DNA from: Quercus robur
Lineage: Eukaryota; Streptophyta; Magnoliopsida; Fagales; Fagaceae
Reading direction: 5' to 3'
Length of the DNA stretch: 64,000 bases
Assembly (NCBI RefSeq): GCF_932294415.1
Contig: NC_065539.1
Span: forward strand, 33,978,001-34,042,000
A model generated the notes under the pieces. That model was given only the letters and a program-made list of their open reading frames with translations. It searched no databases and was not told where the DNA came from. Of the stretch, positions 35,098-45,788 are shown one piece after another; position 1 is the stretch's first letter, and each line of letters begins with the position of its first letter. The position numbers were made by a program, and so were the translations under genes.

Positions 35098-35698
35098 TGA
35101 TGTGTAACGAAAATTTGCTAAGTTATCTTCTGTCCATGCGCGTCGTCCAAAGGATTGACGAGGTAAGTCATTGGTTACTCATCTGTCTGTCCTCAAGGTA
35201 GACGGGACAGACGAGCTTACTGACCTCCGTCCGTCCTTAAGGACGGACGAGCTTCTTAGCACTCGTTCGTCTGACAAGGACGGACGAGCTCGCTACCATT
35301 CCTCGTCTATAAAAGACAAGAGGGAGGATTACTACGTCTCCGCCGGGTGGAAGAACGAACCGTCGCCAGCCAAGCCCAACCGTTATGAAATACGAACTTC
35401 TACATCAGTTACGGAAGTTAATTTCCGAGCTTGTTGGATTCCCCAACTGTAGGAGCGGTTACTAAACAAGTAACCGCTTCCCGTATACTATATAAGCACA
35501 CGTCAATGAAAGAGTAAGGCATTCTGTTCTTGAGAAACTAAGTTTACATTTCTTCAGTCATAGACTAACTTCACCATCGGAGGGTTCTTGGCCGGCTACC
35601 ACCGGTCTCCTCTGAGTTTTTACTTGTTTTCTCAGGATTCAATCGCAAGTTTACCAAGGCCCGGCATTTTCAGTCCACTGATATCCCAGAGTTCATCA
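35098..35698 (+). repeat. Gypsy 5' LTR
   Basis: 601 bp. Contains a perfect palindrome around CGTCCTTAAGGACG at about 35228-35249, several GGACGAG words and a TATA-like ACTATATAAGC at 35488-35497, suggesting transcription start about 30 bp later. CTTCACCATCGG and GGCCGGC lie in the presumed R/U5 part. Confidence 0.95.
35488..35497 (+). promoter_or_regulatory. TATA box of the Gypsy LTR
   Basis: ACTATATAAG, about 200 bp before the LTR end, is the only strong TATA match in the LTR. The same word lies in the 3' LTR at about 44883. Confidence 0.6.
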
Positions 35699-35700
35699 GT

Positions 35701-35718
35701 TGGCGCCGTCTGTGGGAA
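35701..35718 (+). promoter_or_regulatory. Gypsy primer-binding site
   Basis: TGGCGCCGTCTGTGGGAA starts 2 nt after the LTR end. A TGG start (complement of tRNA CCA) and this wording are common in plant Tat/Athila elements. Confidence 0.8.
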
Positions 35719-35781
35719 AAGAATAACGTTTGATTTCCATTGTTGGATTCTGCGATTTCTTTCTTGGACATAAGGGCTGAA

Positions 35782-36834
35782 ATGGTCCGGACAAGGTCAA
35801 GGGCTACCAGCCCAGGCCTTCAAGAAAGTAGAGGCGACCGTCAATCGGTGCCTACCGTACAACCGCCTTCTGTCCAACACGTGCAATCAATGGCTGCTAC
35901 TATGGCAGAATTGACCCGCCAGAACCAGGAGTTGGTTAGAGAACTTAACATGAGGAGGCAGCATCGGGATGAGAACGTTGGAAGACAGGTTCAGAGCCAA
36001 GATGAGAGGAATGCCGAGTTTGAGAGCCAGTCAAGGGGTACCCCTTCAAGAAGGGTGCCTCACTTGGAGAGAGAGATGGACCAAATGAGAAGAACTATGG
36101 ATGAAATGAAGGAAAATATGAAGAGGACCAACCCCGTAGAGGACTTGGTTCACAGGACTGACTCCCCATTTGTGCCTCCCATCAATGCTCACCCTTTGCC
36201 ACCGAAGTTCAAGATGCCTTCCTTAGATTCGTACGATGGGACGCGAGATCCATTTGACCACATTGCCACCTTCAAAACTACTATGCATCTTCAAGGGGTT
36301 CCGGATGAAATAATGTGCAGAGCTTTCCCTACTACCCTTAAAGGACCCGCACGAGTGTGGTTCAGCAAAATACCTCCCAGCACGGTAACGTCCTTCGAAG
36401 AATTAAGTAAGTTGTTTGTTAACAACTTCATCGGAGGACAGAGGCACAAGCGTTCCTCGTCCAGTTTGCTGACCATAGAACAAGGGGAGAATGAAAGTTT
36501 GCGGTCGTTCATTACGCGGTTCAATAGGGAAGCTTTAGCAGTGGACGAGATGGATGACAAGCTGCTCCTGGCGGCCTTCCACAATGGGGTTCACTCTGAT
36601 TTGTTCATCCACAAGCTATATGAGCAAGAGCCTTTGACCATGGCCGAACTCGTCCACTCAGCCCAGAATTTTATGAATGCGGAGGATGCTATCATAGCCA
36701 AGAAGAGGAAGAGAATCGAGAAAATGGATGCTAACCCCACTCGTCACTCAGAGCAGGGTCCTCGTCTCAAGAAAGGACGAGCGGAAGACAAAAAGGATCG
36801 TGACAGGAAGGCAGGCCCCTCAGCACGAAGTTAG
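35782..36834 (+). pseudogene. Gypsy gag (capsid part)
   Basis: Start chosen at the ATG at 35782 (MVRTRSRATSPG), downstream of the PBS; an upstream in-frame ATG at 35740 would add 14 residues. The product forms the retrotransposon particle. A coiled-coil-prone region (MAELTRQNQELVRELNMRRQ and following) precedes the Retrotrans_gag domain: FKMPSLDSYDGTRDPFDHI, LKGPARVWFSKIPPSTV, SFEELSKLFVNNFI, GENESLRSFITRFNRE and the basic KKRKRIEK. The frame ends at TAG 36832-36834, but the same frame continues into the zinc knuckle and pol, so the stop probably arose from a sense codon or is read through. Confidence 0.92.
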
Positions 36835-37161
36835 CAGTATACGCCATTGAACATGCCACTTGATCAAGTCCTAATGCAAATCAAGGATGATCCTTCCTTG
36901 AAGTGGCCAGAAAAAATGAAGGGAGATCCGAATAAGCGCAATAGAAACAAGTATTGTCGCTTCCATAGAGACCATGGGCATGATACGGACGAATGTTTTG
37001 ATCTAAAGCAGCAGATTGAGAATCTTATAAGGCAGGGGAAGCTAAGAAGTTTCCTAGGACGAGACCATAAGGACGACAAACTCAAGGGAAAATTTGAAGA
37101 GTCGTCACGGCCACCTCTCGGAGAAATCAGGGTTATCGTCGGAGGGAGCTCAACAGTTTAG
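36835..37161 (+). pseudogene. Gypsy gag C-terminus with zinc knuckle
   Basis: Same frame as the preceding gag, between two TAG codons. It has PLDQVLMQIKDDPSLKWPEKM, then the knuckle-like CRFHRDHGHDTDEC and FDLKQQIENLIRQGKL, conserved at the gag/protease border of Tat-type elements. The knuckle would bind the element RNA. It ends at TAG 37159-37161, after which the frame carries on into protease. Confidence 0.88.
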
Positions 37162-39999
37162 TCGTCCAGGTCCAGGAAAACATACTTGAAGGTGGTGCAG
37201 AGCGTCCAACTCTCTGGACGACCACCTAGGGATATGGACGAACAGGCAGTCACATTCACCGAAGAAGAAGCTGAAAGAATCCACCATCCTCATGACGATG
37301 CTATTGTCATAACCTTGCTCATCGCTGACTACACAACCAGAAGGGTACTCGTTGATAATGGAAGTTCGGCAGATATCCTGTATCTTCCAGCTTTTCAGCA
37401 GATGAAGTTAGGACGAGACCATCTTCGTCCGGTGAATTCTCCGTTAGTAGGTTTTGGTGGGATGAGGGTGCAGCCCGTGGGTACTGTTACATTACCAGTG
37501 GTAGTAAGGGCATATCCACAACAAGTCACCAAGGACGTAAGTTTCTTGGTAGTAGACTGTTCGTCCTCTTATAATGCCATAATTGGGAGGCCAACTTTGA
37601 ATAGTTGGAGAGCAGTTACGTCCACCTACCACCTATCAGTCAAGTTCCCAACAGACCATGGAGTAGGACAAGTGCAAGGAGATCAACTGGCAGCGAGAGA
37701 GTGTTACTTGGCTATGTTGGCCACGGACGAGCAAGTGCAGACAATGACTATTGAAGAGAAAAGGGTCGTGGTAGAACCTATTGAAGTGCTGGAAGATGTT
37801 CCCTTAGACGAAAGGAACCCTGAGAGATGTACCAGGGTGGGGGCAGATCTAGAAAGAGGAGTTAAACAAAACCTTGTCCAGTTTTTGAGGAAGAACGTAG
37901 ATGTGTTCGCATGGAGTCATGAGGATATGCCTGGAATAGATCCTAATGTCATCACCCATCGCCTGAACGTATGTCCATCCTCGAAGCCAATACGACAAAA
38001 GAAAAGGGTGTTTGCTCCTGAGAGAGAAAATGCTATTAAAGACGAGGTTCAAAAATTGATGGCAGCAAAGTTTATCCGAGAGGTGTATTATCCGGATTGG
38101 TTGGCCAACGTAGTAATGGTCAAAAAGGCGAACGGCAAGTGGAGGATGTGTGTGGATTTTACTGATCTGAATAAGGCTTGCCCCAAAGATAGCTATCCAT
38201 TACCACGAATCGATCAGCTGGTGGACTCCACCGCAGGCCATAAACTGCTTAGTTTTATGGATGCTTTCTCAGGATACAACCAGATACGGATGGACAAGGT
38301 TGACCAGGAGAAGACCTCATTTGTTACTAGTCAGGGCTTGTTCTGTTATGAAGTAATGCCCTTCGGATTGAAGAACGCGGGAGCAACGTATCAGCGACTG
38401 GTCAATCACATGTTCCGTCCTCAGATTGGGCGAAATGTCGAAGTGTATGTGGATGACATGTTAGTGAAAAGTCTGGAAGAGGGTAAGCATTTAGACGACT
38501 TGCAAGAAACCTTCAACACACTCAGGCGATACAGTATGAAGTTGAACCCCAGTAAATGTGCTTTCGGAGTGGCTTCGGGAAAATTTCTTGGATTCATGGT
38601 CTCACACAGGGGGATCGAGGCCAATCCAGAAAAGATCAAGGCAATCCTAGAAATGAAGCCTCCGCAGAATATTAAAGAAGTTCAATCTCTCACCGGGCGA
38701 GTTGCCGCCCTCAACAGGTTTGTCTCTAAAGCTACTGACAAGTGTTTACCATTTTTCAAGGTTCTAAAGAAAGCCTTCGAATGGACGGACGAGTGCCAAA
38801 GAGCCTTCCAAGATTTGAAGACGTATCTTGTCATGCCCCCGCTGCTAAGTCCGTCCGTGGTAGGAGAGGAGCTGTTTTTGTACCTGGCGGTGACCCCGCA
38901 TGCTGTGAGCTCAGCGCTGATAAGAGAGGAAGCAAAAGTGCAAAAGCCAGTGTATTACACCAGTAGGGCACTGCGGGGGGCGGAAGGACGATATCCGCCA
39001 ATAGAAAAGCTGGCCTTCGCGCTCATCACGGCTTCCAGGAAGTTAAGACACTACTTCCAAGCCCATGTAATCAATGTTATGACAGATCACCCACTTAAGA
39101 AAGCTATGAACAAGTTGGAAGCTGCAGGACGTCTGATCCAATGGGCGGTCGAACTTAGCGAGTTTGATATCCGATACCAACCAAGACATGCTATTAAGGC
39201 TCAGAGCCTGGCAGACTTTATAGCGGAGTTCACTCCAAGATGCAACGATGAAGTGCAGGAGGATAAAAATTGGGTGGTCCATGTAGATGGCTCGTCCACA
39301 CAGCGTGCAGGAGGAATAGGGGTGGTTTTGCAATCCCCTGAAGGAGACAAGTTGAAGCATAGAGTCCGTCTGCAATATCGACCAACTAACAATGAGGTGG
39401 AGTATGAAGCTCTGCTTAAAGGGCTAGAATTGGCTAAGTCTGTAGAAGCGGAGTTGGTCCTCGTCCTGGGAGACTCTTCGCTGGTAATGGGCCAAATAAA
39501 TGGGACATATGAGGCGAAAGAAGAACGAATGAAAAAGTACTTGGAGAGGGTATTACAGCTTGTGGAAAAATTCAGGAAAGCTAACTTCATTCAAATCCCG
39601 AGGGAAGAGAATGCAGAAGCAGACACCTTAGCGAAGGAAGCCTCAGCAACTGGAACGACCGAAGAGTATGATGAAATTCAGTATGTCCCGAGTGTAGATC
39701 TCCTGGAAGTACAGCAAATAGGGAATGAAGAAAATTGGATGGCCCCAATCGTCTCGTATCTGAAGGACGGGAGACTCCCGGAAGCAAGGGACGAAGCTAA
39801 AAAACTAAGGATAAAAGCAGCAAGATATGTCCTCATGGACGAAGTTCTCTATAGGAGGGGCTTTTCTCAACCTTATCTTAGGTGTCTGGCCCCAGAAGAG
39901 GCGAACTATGTGCTGAGGGAAGTTCATGAAGGAGCCTGTGGAAACCATTCAGGAGCCAGGTCGCTTATCCAAAAAGTCGTCCGTGCAGGGTACTATTAG
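37162..39999 (+). pseudogene. Gypsy pol: protease, RT, RNase H, second RNase H
   Basis: An unbroken 945-codon stretch. Protease: RRVLVDNGSSADILYL, with the D-N-G form typical of this lineage. RT: WRMCVDFTDLNKACPKDSYP, LLSFMDAFSGYNQI, MPFGLKNAGATYQ and the active site VYVDDMLVKS, followed by FLGFMVSHRGIEANP. First RNase H: LFLYLAVTPHAVSSALI, VYYTSRAL, FALITASRKLRHYF. A second, archaeal/plant-like RNase H follows: WVVHVDGSSTQRAGGIGVVL, NNEVEYEALLKGLELA, LGDSSLVMGQI, NAEADTLAKEA, with D-E-D-D positions present. The integrase zinc finger begins (HEGACGNHSG) before TAG 39997-39999, where the family usually has Trp. All catalytic residues I can check are intact. Confidence 0.93.
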
Positions 40000-40971
40000 C
40001 CAACTGTTCAAGTGGATGCAAAAGCTTATGTCAAGGCCTGCGACAAGTGCCAACGATTCAGTAATGTCCCCAGACAACCATCCGAGTACCTCACCCCAAT
40101 GATGGCCCCGTGGCCCTTTGCTCAATGGGATCTAGATATCCTGGGTCCATTTCCACTTGGAACTAGGTAGATGAAATTCTTGGTGGTAGGGATTGACTAT
40201 TTCACTAAGTGGGTGGAGGCAGAACCATTGGCACACATTACTCAGCAGAATGTAAAGAACTTCGTCTGGAAGAATATATTGTGCAGGTTTGGAGTGCCCA
40301 GGGTACTAGTTTCCGATAACGGGCGACAGTTTGACAACACCCTTTTCAGGGACTTTTGTCTACACTTTGGAATCCAAAATCATTATTCCTCTCCCGCACA
40401 TCTACAGGCAAACGGTCAGGCTGAGGTTACAAACCAATCCTTGCTGAAGATCATCAAGACTCGTCTTAAGGGGGCAAAGGGAGTATGGCCAGATGAGTTA
40501 CCTGGTGTCCTATGGGCATACAGGACGACAGTGAGGACCCCTACAGGGGAGACCCCTTTTAAACTAGCCTATGGAAGTGAAGCAGTTATACCTGCGGAAG
40601 TGCACATGGCTAACCATAGGGTGATGTCATATGAGGAGAAGGATAACGAGGAGCAACTCCGCTTGAACCTCGATCTTATAGACGAAGTAAGGACAGAAGC
40701 AGAGCACAGGGCAGCGAAGTACAAGAACCTCATGGCTAGGCAATATGATGCAAGGGTGAAACCAAGACGTTTCAACATAGGAGATCTTGTCCTGAGGAAG
40801 GTCTCTTTAGCAACCAAGAACTCAGCTCATGGGAAATTGGGCCCCAATTGGGAAGGACCCTATAGAGTCATCAACTTCAAAAGACAAGGATCCTATTACC
40901 TGGAGGCCCTGGACGGGAGAAAGCTAGAACATCCTTGGAACGTGGAGCACCTGAGGAGGTACTACCAGTAG
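40000..40971 (+). pseudogene. Gypsy integrase
   Basis: Same frame as pol. It completes the HHCC zinc finger (CDKCQRF) and the catalytic core: Asp in WDLDILGPFP, Asp in VSDNGRQFDN and Glu in NGQAEVTNQSL. A TAG at 40168-40170 (LGTR then MKFLVVG) sits where family members have Gln, so CAG to TAG is likely. The C-terminal part has PKRFNIGDLVL-like KPRRFNIGDLVLRKV and ends PWNVEHLRRYYQ with a natural stop at 40969-40971. Integrase inserts the cDNA; apart from the two amber codons at its start the domain looks functional. Confidence 0.92.
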
Positions 40972-41922
40972 AAGCGGGCCGAAATGAGGTTCACTGTGGA
41001 CGAGCTTGAAGCTTGCTACCCTATTTACATTCTACTTATGTTTTATGCTGTGTTTGATACTATCACTTTGTTATTTGTGTTGTGGTTATCTATCATGATT
41101 ATGGACGAAGTTATGGAGTGCTTACTAAATAAAAGGCATCAGCATGTATGTGCCTTATCTGTAAACAATATTTATGTAATGTACAAAATGTTGTGTGCAT
41201 TTCAGATTTCCATGGCATTCTCGTTCGAAGCTAACCTACAGGGTGGCTGAGAACAAAATATTTTTTAATTGTCAATGAGACGAATAAATTCTCTGGACGC
41301 GGAGATGTAACGTCTAAGGCTTTCCTAAAGGAAAAGCAAGATCAAGGCACCCCATCCTAATCAAAGGACGAGGTAGTCCATGAAATAAGCCCAAAATATT
41401 CGTCCATGAGGGCAGAACAAAGATGAGGTACACTCGTCTTTGACAAAGGACGAGGGAGAACCCAACTTGGCACTCATCTCTACAAGACAAAATGTGCGTC
41501 CAAGCCTTAAAACAATTAGACAAAGGACGAGGCATAATGCGCATCTAGGCCCGAGATAGTAAGGCCTATGGACGAGCAAGGTCCCAAAGTCTGGACGATC
41601 AGGGTACATGAAAGATTTCAGTCTAAGGACGAGAAATAACCCTTCAAATTTTAATAGATGGTTTAAACACACTGAACAAGGACGAGTAAAGTATGAACGC
41701 ATGCATAAAAATGAAAAATCTCGTCCATACATAAAAGAAATAAAATTTACCAACTGTTTGAAGGGCGGACAAAAAACGTCCAAACACCCTTGTAAAAGAA
41801 AAAAGTTTCAATACCTCGTCCTAAAAACTTTGGACGAGTTTAGTGTACTTGAATTACATCAAAAGATCCAAAAACAAAGGATCAGAAAAAAAAAAAAAAA
41901 AAAAGAAGAGAAAAACACGTTC
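40972..41922. other. Gypsy region after pol, rich in GGACGAG words
   Basis: No convincing coding. Between 41281 and 41860 there are nine exact GGACGAG/CTCGTCC heptamers plus several near matches. An A run at 41887-41905 precedes the 3' end of the antisense gene. Confidence 0.75.
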
Positions 41923-43258
41923 TTAAGCAGGAGGAGCAGTGGGTGGCTGGGTAGAGGCATCGTCTTCAATATTGACGTCCTCAGAGCTGGTTTGGAGAAG
42001 AGAGCTAGTAGCAGCATTCAGGTTAAGTTTGATAGAGTTGAAGTCCACCTCAGGGAAGTTTTCAACAGCGTCCATCCTAAAGTCTTCAAAACCCGCTGCA
42101 TAGTTGCGGTCCAACAAGTCTGCGAATTCTTTGGACGCTTTGAACTCCGCAATGGCATCGTCCTTAGCCTTGGAGAGGGAAGTACTCAGCTCGTCATTCT
42201 TCGCTTGAAGGTGGTCAAGACGGGAATCTTTCTCCACCACAGCGGCCTTCAACTCTGCGATCAAATTTAGCTGCTCCGCTTCCTTCTCCTTGGCCTCAGC
42301 AGCAACCCCAGCCCATTTCTTACTCTCGTCCCTCACATTTTTTATGGTCGTCTCCAGCAAAATTCTCGTCTTGTCCAACTCAGTGGCTTGCCTAGACGCT
42401 GCAATGAACTTAGACATGGCCTGCAAGAGAGAAATGCTTGGTTAAGACGCCCAGAAAATAATGAAATAATAAAGGCAAGACGAAAGGAAATTTACCTTAA
42501 AAAGATCATGAACACCAGAATGTTCAAAATCTTTTAAAGACATGTCATAGCAAGCATGTATGTCCTCGTCCTTCACAGCTTCTTGGAAACGTTGCCAAGC
42601 CAAATCCTCGTTTTCAACTATGTTCGAAGATATTCTTGGCAAGGGCTGAGACGAGACAGATGCAGTCGTCCTAGGAGGGGTCTTGGACGAGGTCATCTCC
42701 ACAGGTGGAGATACGTCCACATCAATTGTTTGGACGGAGAGGTTGGGCTGAGGCAAAATAGGCTTGGCCACCTTAGACGATGAATGCTTCACTCTTTTGT
42801 CCCGCCTGCTGGGAAGGCTTCCTAAGTCCAAATTCTTCGGTAAGGACTTTCTTTTGTCCCCAGCAGACGGACGAGTTTGGGGTACAGCTTCAGGACGGAC
42901 GTCCCCAGCCTCAAGACGATCTCCCTCACCAGCTACATCTTTTCCCTTGTTACCCTTCATTGTCGCCATTCCTAAAAAAAAAAAAAAAAAAGAGTTTTTA
43001 GAGCGAACATAAAAAAAAAAGGGTTAAAGACATCCTGAGTTAGAAGCTTACTTCTCCTTACGGTTATTTCGTGTGCTAGTGCTTCGTCAGAAGGATCAGG
43101 ACCAAGTCCCCACTTAGCAAGCCGTCTAAGAGTCACTAGGGAGTGGAAACTCCTATCTGCGTATAGACGAGCTCTGTGGACGCGATCACGGTGAAACTTA
43201 CTAAGGGAAGGACGCCCAACAACTGTAAAGGAATAAGTTAGGGTACAAAAAATAATAA

Positions 43259-43304
<46 letters not shown>

Positions 43305-44120
43305 AAACTTACCCTGAGGACGAAGGTTCCCTAGGTCCCCAGTATAACGACCAAAAGTGTCCCGTCCAACGTCTGAAGGGTTTCCAGCCCAGTTTCCGGA
43401 GACGAAGAAAAACTCCGTCTTCCACTTTCTGTCAGACGAAGGTAGGGACCTAATCATTCTACAATCTTTACCCCTGGCAGTAAACTGGTAAAAGCCAAGG
43501 GATTGATGAATTTCAGAGGGTTTATAACAGTAGAGGAACTCGTCCACTGTAAGAGGACGGTCCCCCCCAAACACCTCTCTCCATAGGACTTGCATAGAGA
43601 TGACCAATCTCCATGCGTTAGGATTAAACTGACATACCCCCAAACCTAACCTAACAAGTAATTCCCTAATGAAAGCGTTTAAAGGAAACCTCAAACCCCC
43701 CAGAAGATAGGCCTCATAGACGCCTATCCCAAAATGAGGATCACAACACCATTCTCCACGGACGGGTAACCTAGGGTTAAGCTCGTCTGGGATCTGGTAC
43801 CATGTCCTCATATTATCTAACCTTTGATCGTCCGTCTTAGAAGGTATGTCTATTGCACAGCTAAAAACAGTTACTTCCTCCTCGTCCAAAGGGACAGACG
43901 GAGGGACGGACGAGGAAACCCTGGACGAGGTACCTGCCTGGGATCCTGAGGCTTTCCTAATTTCTTGTTGAATAGCCTCTAAGGGAAACCCAGGGACGCC
44001 GGAAACATATTCCTCGTCCGTAGAATTCCCTACATCACTACTACTAGAATCACTAGAACTAGTACTGGATATGGATTGATACTCGTCTATAACCTTGTCT
44101 AGACTGTCGCTAGACGACAT
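41923..44120 (-). CDS. Antisense four-exon gene of the Gypsy element (Transposase_28-like)
   Basis: Minus-strand gene between pol and 3' LTR. Exons in transcript order: 44120-43313, 43222-43052, 42971-42496, 42420-41923. All three introns are GT-AG (donors GTAAGT, GTAAGC, GTAAAT; acceptors TTTACAG, TTTTTAG, TTGCAG), phases match and no stop occurs, giving 650 residues. N-terminus is Ser-rich and acidic. Next comes WCCDPHFGIGVYEAYLLGG, LRFPLNAFIRELLVRLGL, NAWRLVISMQVLW and TVDEFLYCY, the signature I associate with Pfam 'putative gypsy type transposon' (Transposase_28). Exon 2 gives WGLGPDPSDEALAHEITV. Exon 3 is basic and disordered (KRKSLPKN, RRDKRVKHSSSK). Exon 4 is a coiled coil of about 100 residues with an acidic tail. 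Antisense extra ORFs are known in Tat elements; the function is unknown. Confidence 0.82.
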
Positions 44121-44292
44121 TTTGTTTTAGAAAAGATTTAAAAAGAAAACCTAAAAGACGAGAGAAAAGGGAATACCTGGCTCTAAGACGAATGGAGGCT
44201 ACGGACGTGAGGAATATCCTAGACGAGGCTCTAGACGAGGAATGTCAAAGAACGAAAATTTTAGAAATGTAGGGGGCAACGGAGGAATTCCC

Positions 44293-44302
44293 CTATTTAT
44301 AG
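44293..44302 (-). promoter_or_regulatory. TATA box of the antisense gene
   Basis: CTATAAATAG on the minus strand, followed by GGGG, lies 173 bp upstream of the antisense ATG and outside the LTR. It implies an own promoter reading against gag-pol. Confidence 0.65.
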
Positions 44303-44479
44303 GAAATTGACCTTGGCATACAAAACGACACAACCAATCGAGAAGTGACACGTGGCATTCATCTCGAGAAATGGATCGACGAAACTAATCACCAATGAGA
44401 ATGTGACACATGGCATCTTGACGTATGGGCTTTCTAGGTACAACACCTGGCTGTTCGTCTCCTTAGACGACCCATATGA

Positions 44480-44492
44480 ACAAGGGGGCAAC
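44480..44492 (+). promoter_or_regulatory. Gypsy polypurine tract
   Basis: ACAAGGGGGCAAC directly before the 3' LTR start TGATGTG at 44493. It primes plus-strand DNA synthesis. Confidence 0.8.
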
Positions 44493-45093
44493 TGATGTGT
44501 AACGAAAATTTGCTAAGTTATCTTCTGTCCATGCGCGTCGTCCAAAGGATTGACGAGGTAAGTCATTGGTTACTCATCCGTCAGTCCTCAAGGTAGACGG
44601 GACAGACGAGCTTACTGACCTCCGTCCGTCCTTAAGGACGGACGGGCTTCTTAGCACTCGTTCGTCTGACAAGGACGGACGAGCTCGCTACCATTCCTCG
44701 TCTATAAAAGACAAGAGGGAGGATTACTACGTCTCCGCCGGGTGGAAGAACGAACCGTCGCCAGCCAAGCCCAACCATTGTGAAATACGAACTTCTACAT
44801 CAGTTACGGAAGTTAATTTCCGAGCTTGTTGGATTCCCCAACTGTAGGAGCGGTTACTAAACAAGTAACCGCTTCCCGTATACTATATAAGCACACGTCA
44901 ATGAAAGAGTAAGGCATTCTGTTCTTGAGAAACTAAGTTTACATTTCTTCAGTCATAGACTAACTTCACCATCGGAGGGTTCTTGGCCGGCTACCACCGG
45001 TCTCCTCTGAGTTTTTACTTGTTTTCTCAGGATTCAATCGCAAGTTTACCAAGGCCCGGCATTTTCAGTCCACTGATATCCCAGAGTTCATCA
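44493..45093 (+). repeat. Gypsy 3' LTR
   Basis: 601 bp, same length as 35098-35698. I count five substitutions, all in the first half, none in the last 270 bp. Followed by GTAAC. Confidence 0.95.
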
Positions 45094-45466
45094 GTAACTA
45101 CCTGTCACTTAAAATTTATTATACAAATATTGTGAAAATGATTTAAATATATCATTTTTAAAATTTTAATTAACACCTTATAATATTTTACAGAAACTGA
45201 TACGAGTGATCTAGTATAAGCAGTAAAATGAAGGCAATTAAAATTAAGTTAACGAGCTTACGGCTCAGTAGCACATTATCCCTATCCTTTGCTTTGAGCT
45301 CTGTTGACATGTCAATAATCAAGGTGATACGGAGTCAACAATTATATAACGTGACGAGAAAAGAGAGGGAAAAAAAATCACAAGATACGTTGACTACTTC
45401 AATTAAAATTTTACAATTTTGCTAATTTAAATATTGATCAAGTTTTTTTTTTTTTTTAAATACTAA

Positions 45467-45785
45467 GGGTTCGTTTGGATTAAACTTATTGTTACTGAAA
45501 CTGAAAACTGAAAACTGAAAACTGAAAATACTGTAGCAAAATAATTTTTAAATGTGTAAATAGTATCATGAGACCAATTTTTAATAATTTTTAATATATG
45601 AACAGTGCTGCTACAATGATAAACAGTGCATGAACAGTGATAGAACAGTGCGTAAACAGTAAAAATTGTCTCCTGAACAGTAAAATCACTGTTCATGCGC
45701 AGAAAAGAAAAAAAAAAAAAAAAAAAAGGACTGAAAACGTGTTGCAAAACGTAGACGTAAGATTAAGTTGAATCCAAATGCCCTC
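45467..45785. mobile_element. Harbinger-type MITE (family shared with 30864)
   Basis: 319 bp with TAA on both sides (45464-45466, 45786-45788). Ends are GGGTTCGTTTGGATTAAAC and, inverted, GAGGGCATTTGGATTCAAC. It has a tandem GAAAACT run at the left, TGTAGCAAAATAATTTTTAA, and six AACAGT words in the centre. Confidence 0.85.
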
Positions 45786-45788
45786 TAA

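Larger units (their letters stand above)
35098..45093 (+). mobile_element. Ty3/Gypsy Tat-type retrotransposon, young, with antisense gene
   Basis: 9996 bp with exact duplication GTAAC (35093-35097, 45094-45098). LTRs of 601 bp begin TGATGTG and end TTCATCA and differ at about 5 sites by eye (under 1 percent), so insertion is recent. Order: LTR, PBS, gag, zinc knuckle, protease, RT, RNase H, a second RNase H, integrase, then 3.5 kb with a minus-strand gene, PPT, LTR. RT before integrase defines Ty3/Gypsy; the duplicated RNase H and extra antisense ORF point to the Tat lineage. Four TAG codons interrupt the gag-pol frame. Confidence 0.95.

Noticed and set aside
36832..36842. Programmed TAG readthrough between gag and pol
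   Set aside because: The next codons are CAG TAT, which fits CAR but not the YYA part of the known plant-virus context, and three further TAG codons in pol make a regulated role less likely. Kept only as an alternative.
42556..43012. Plus-strand open frames over the antisense gene
   Set aside because: They are shadows of exon 3; the minus strand has the splice sites, domain and coiled coil.
43263..43312. Phe-rich C-terminal tail of antisense exon 1
   Set aside because: It is translation of a poly-A (plus strand) run in intron 1, after a good GTAAGT donor.
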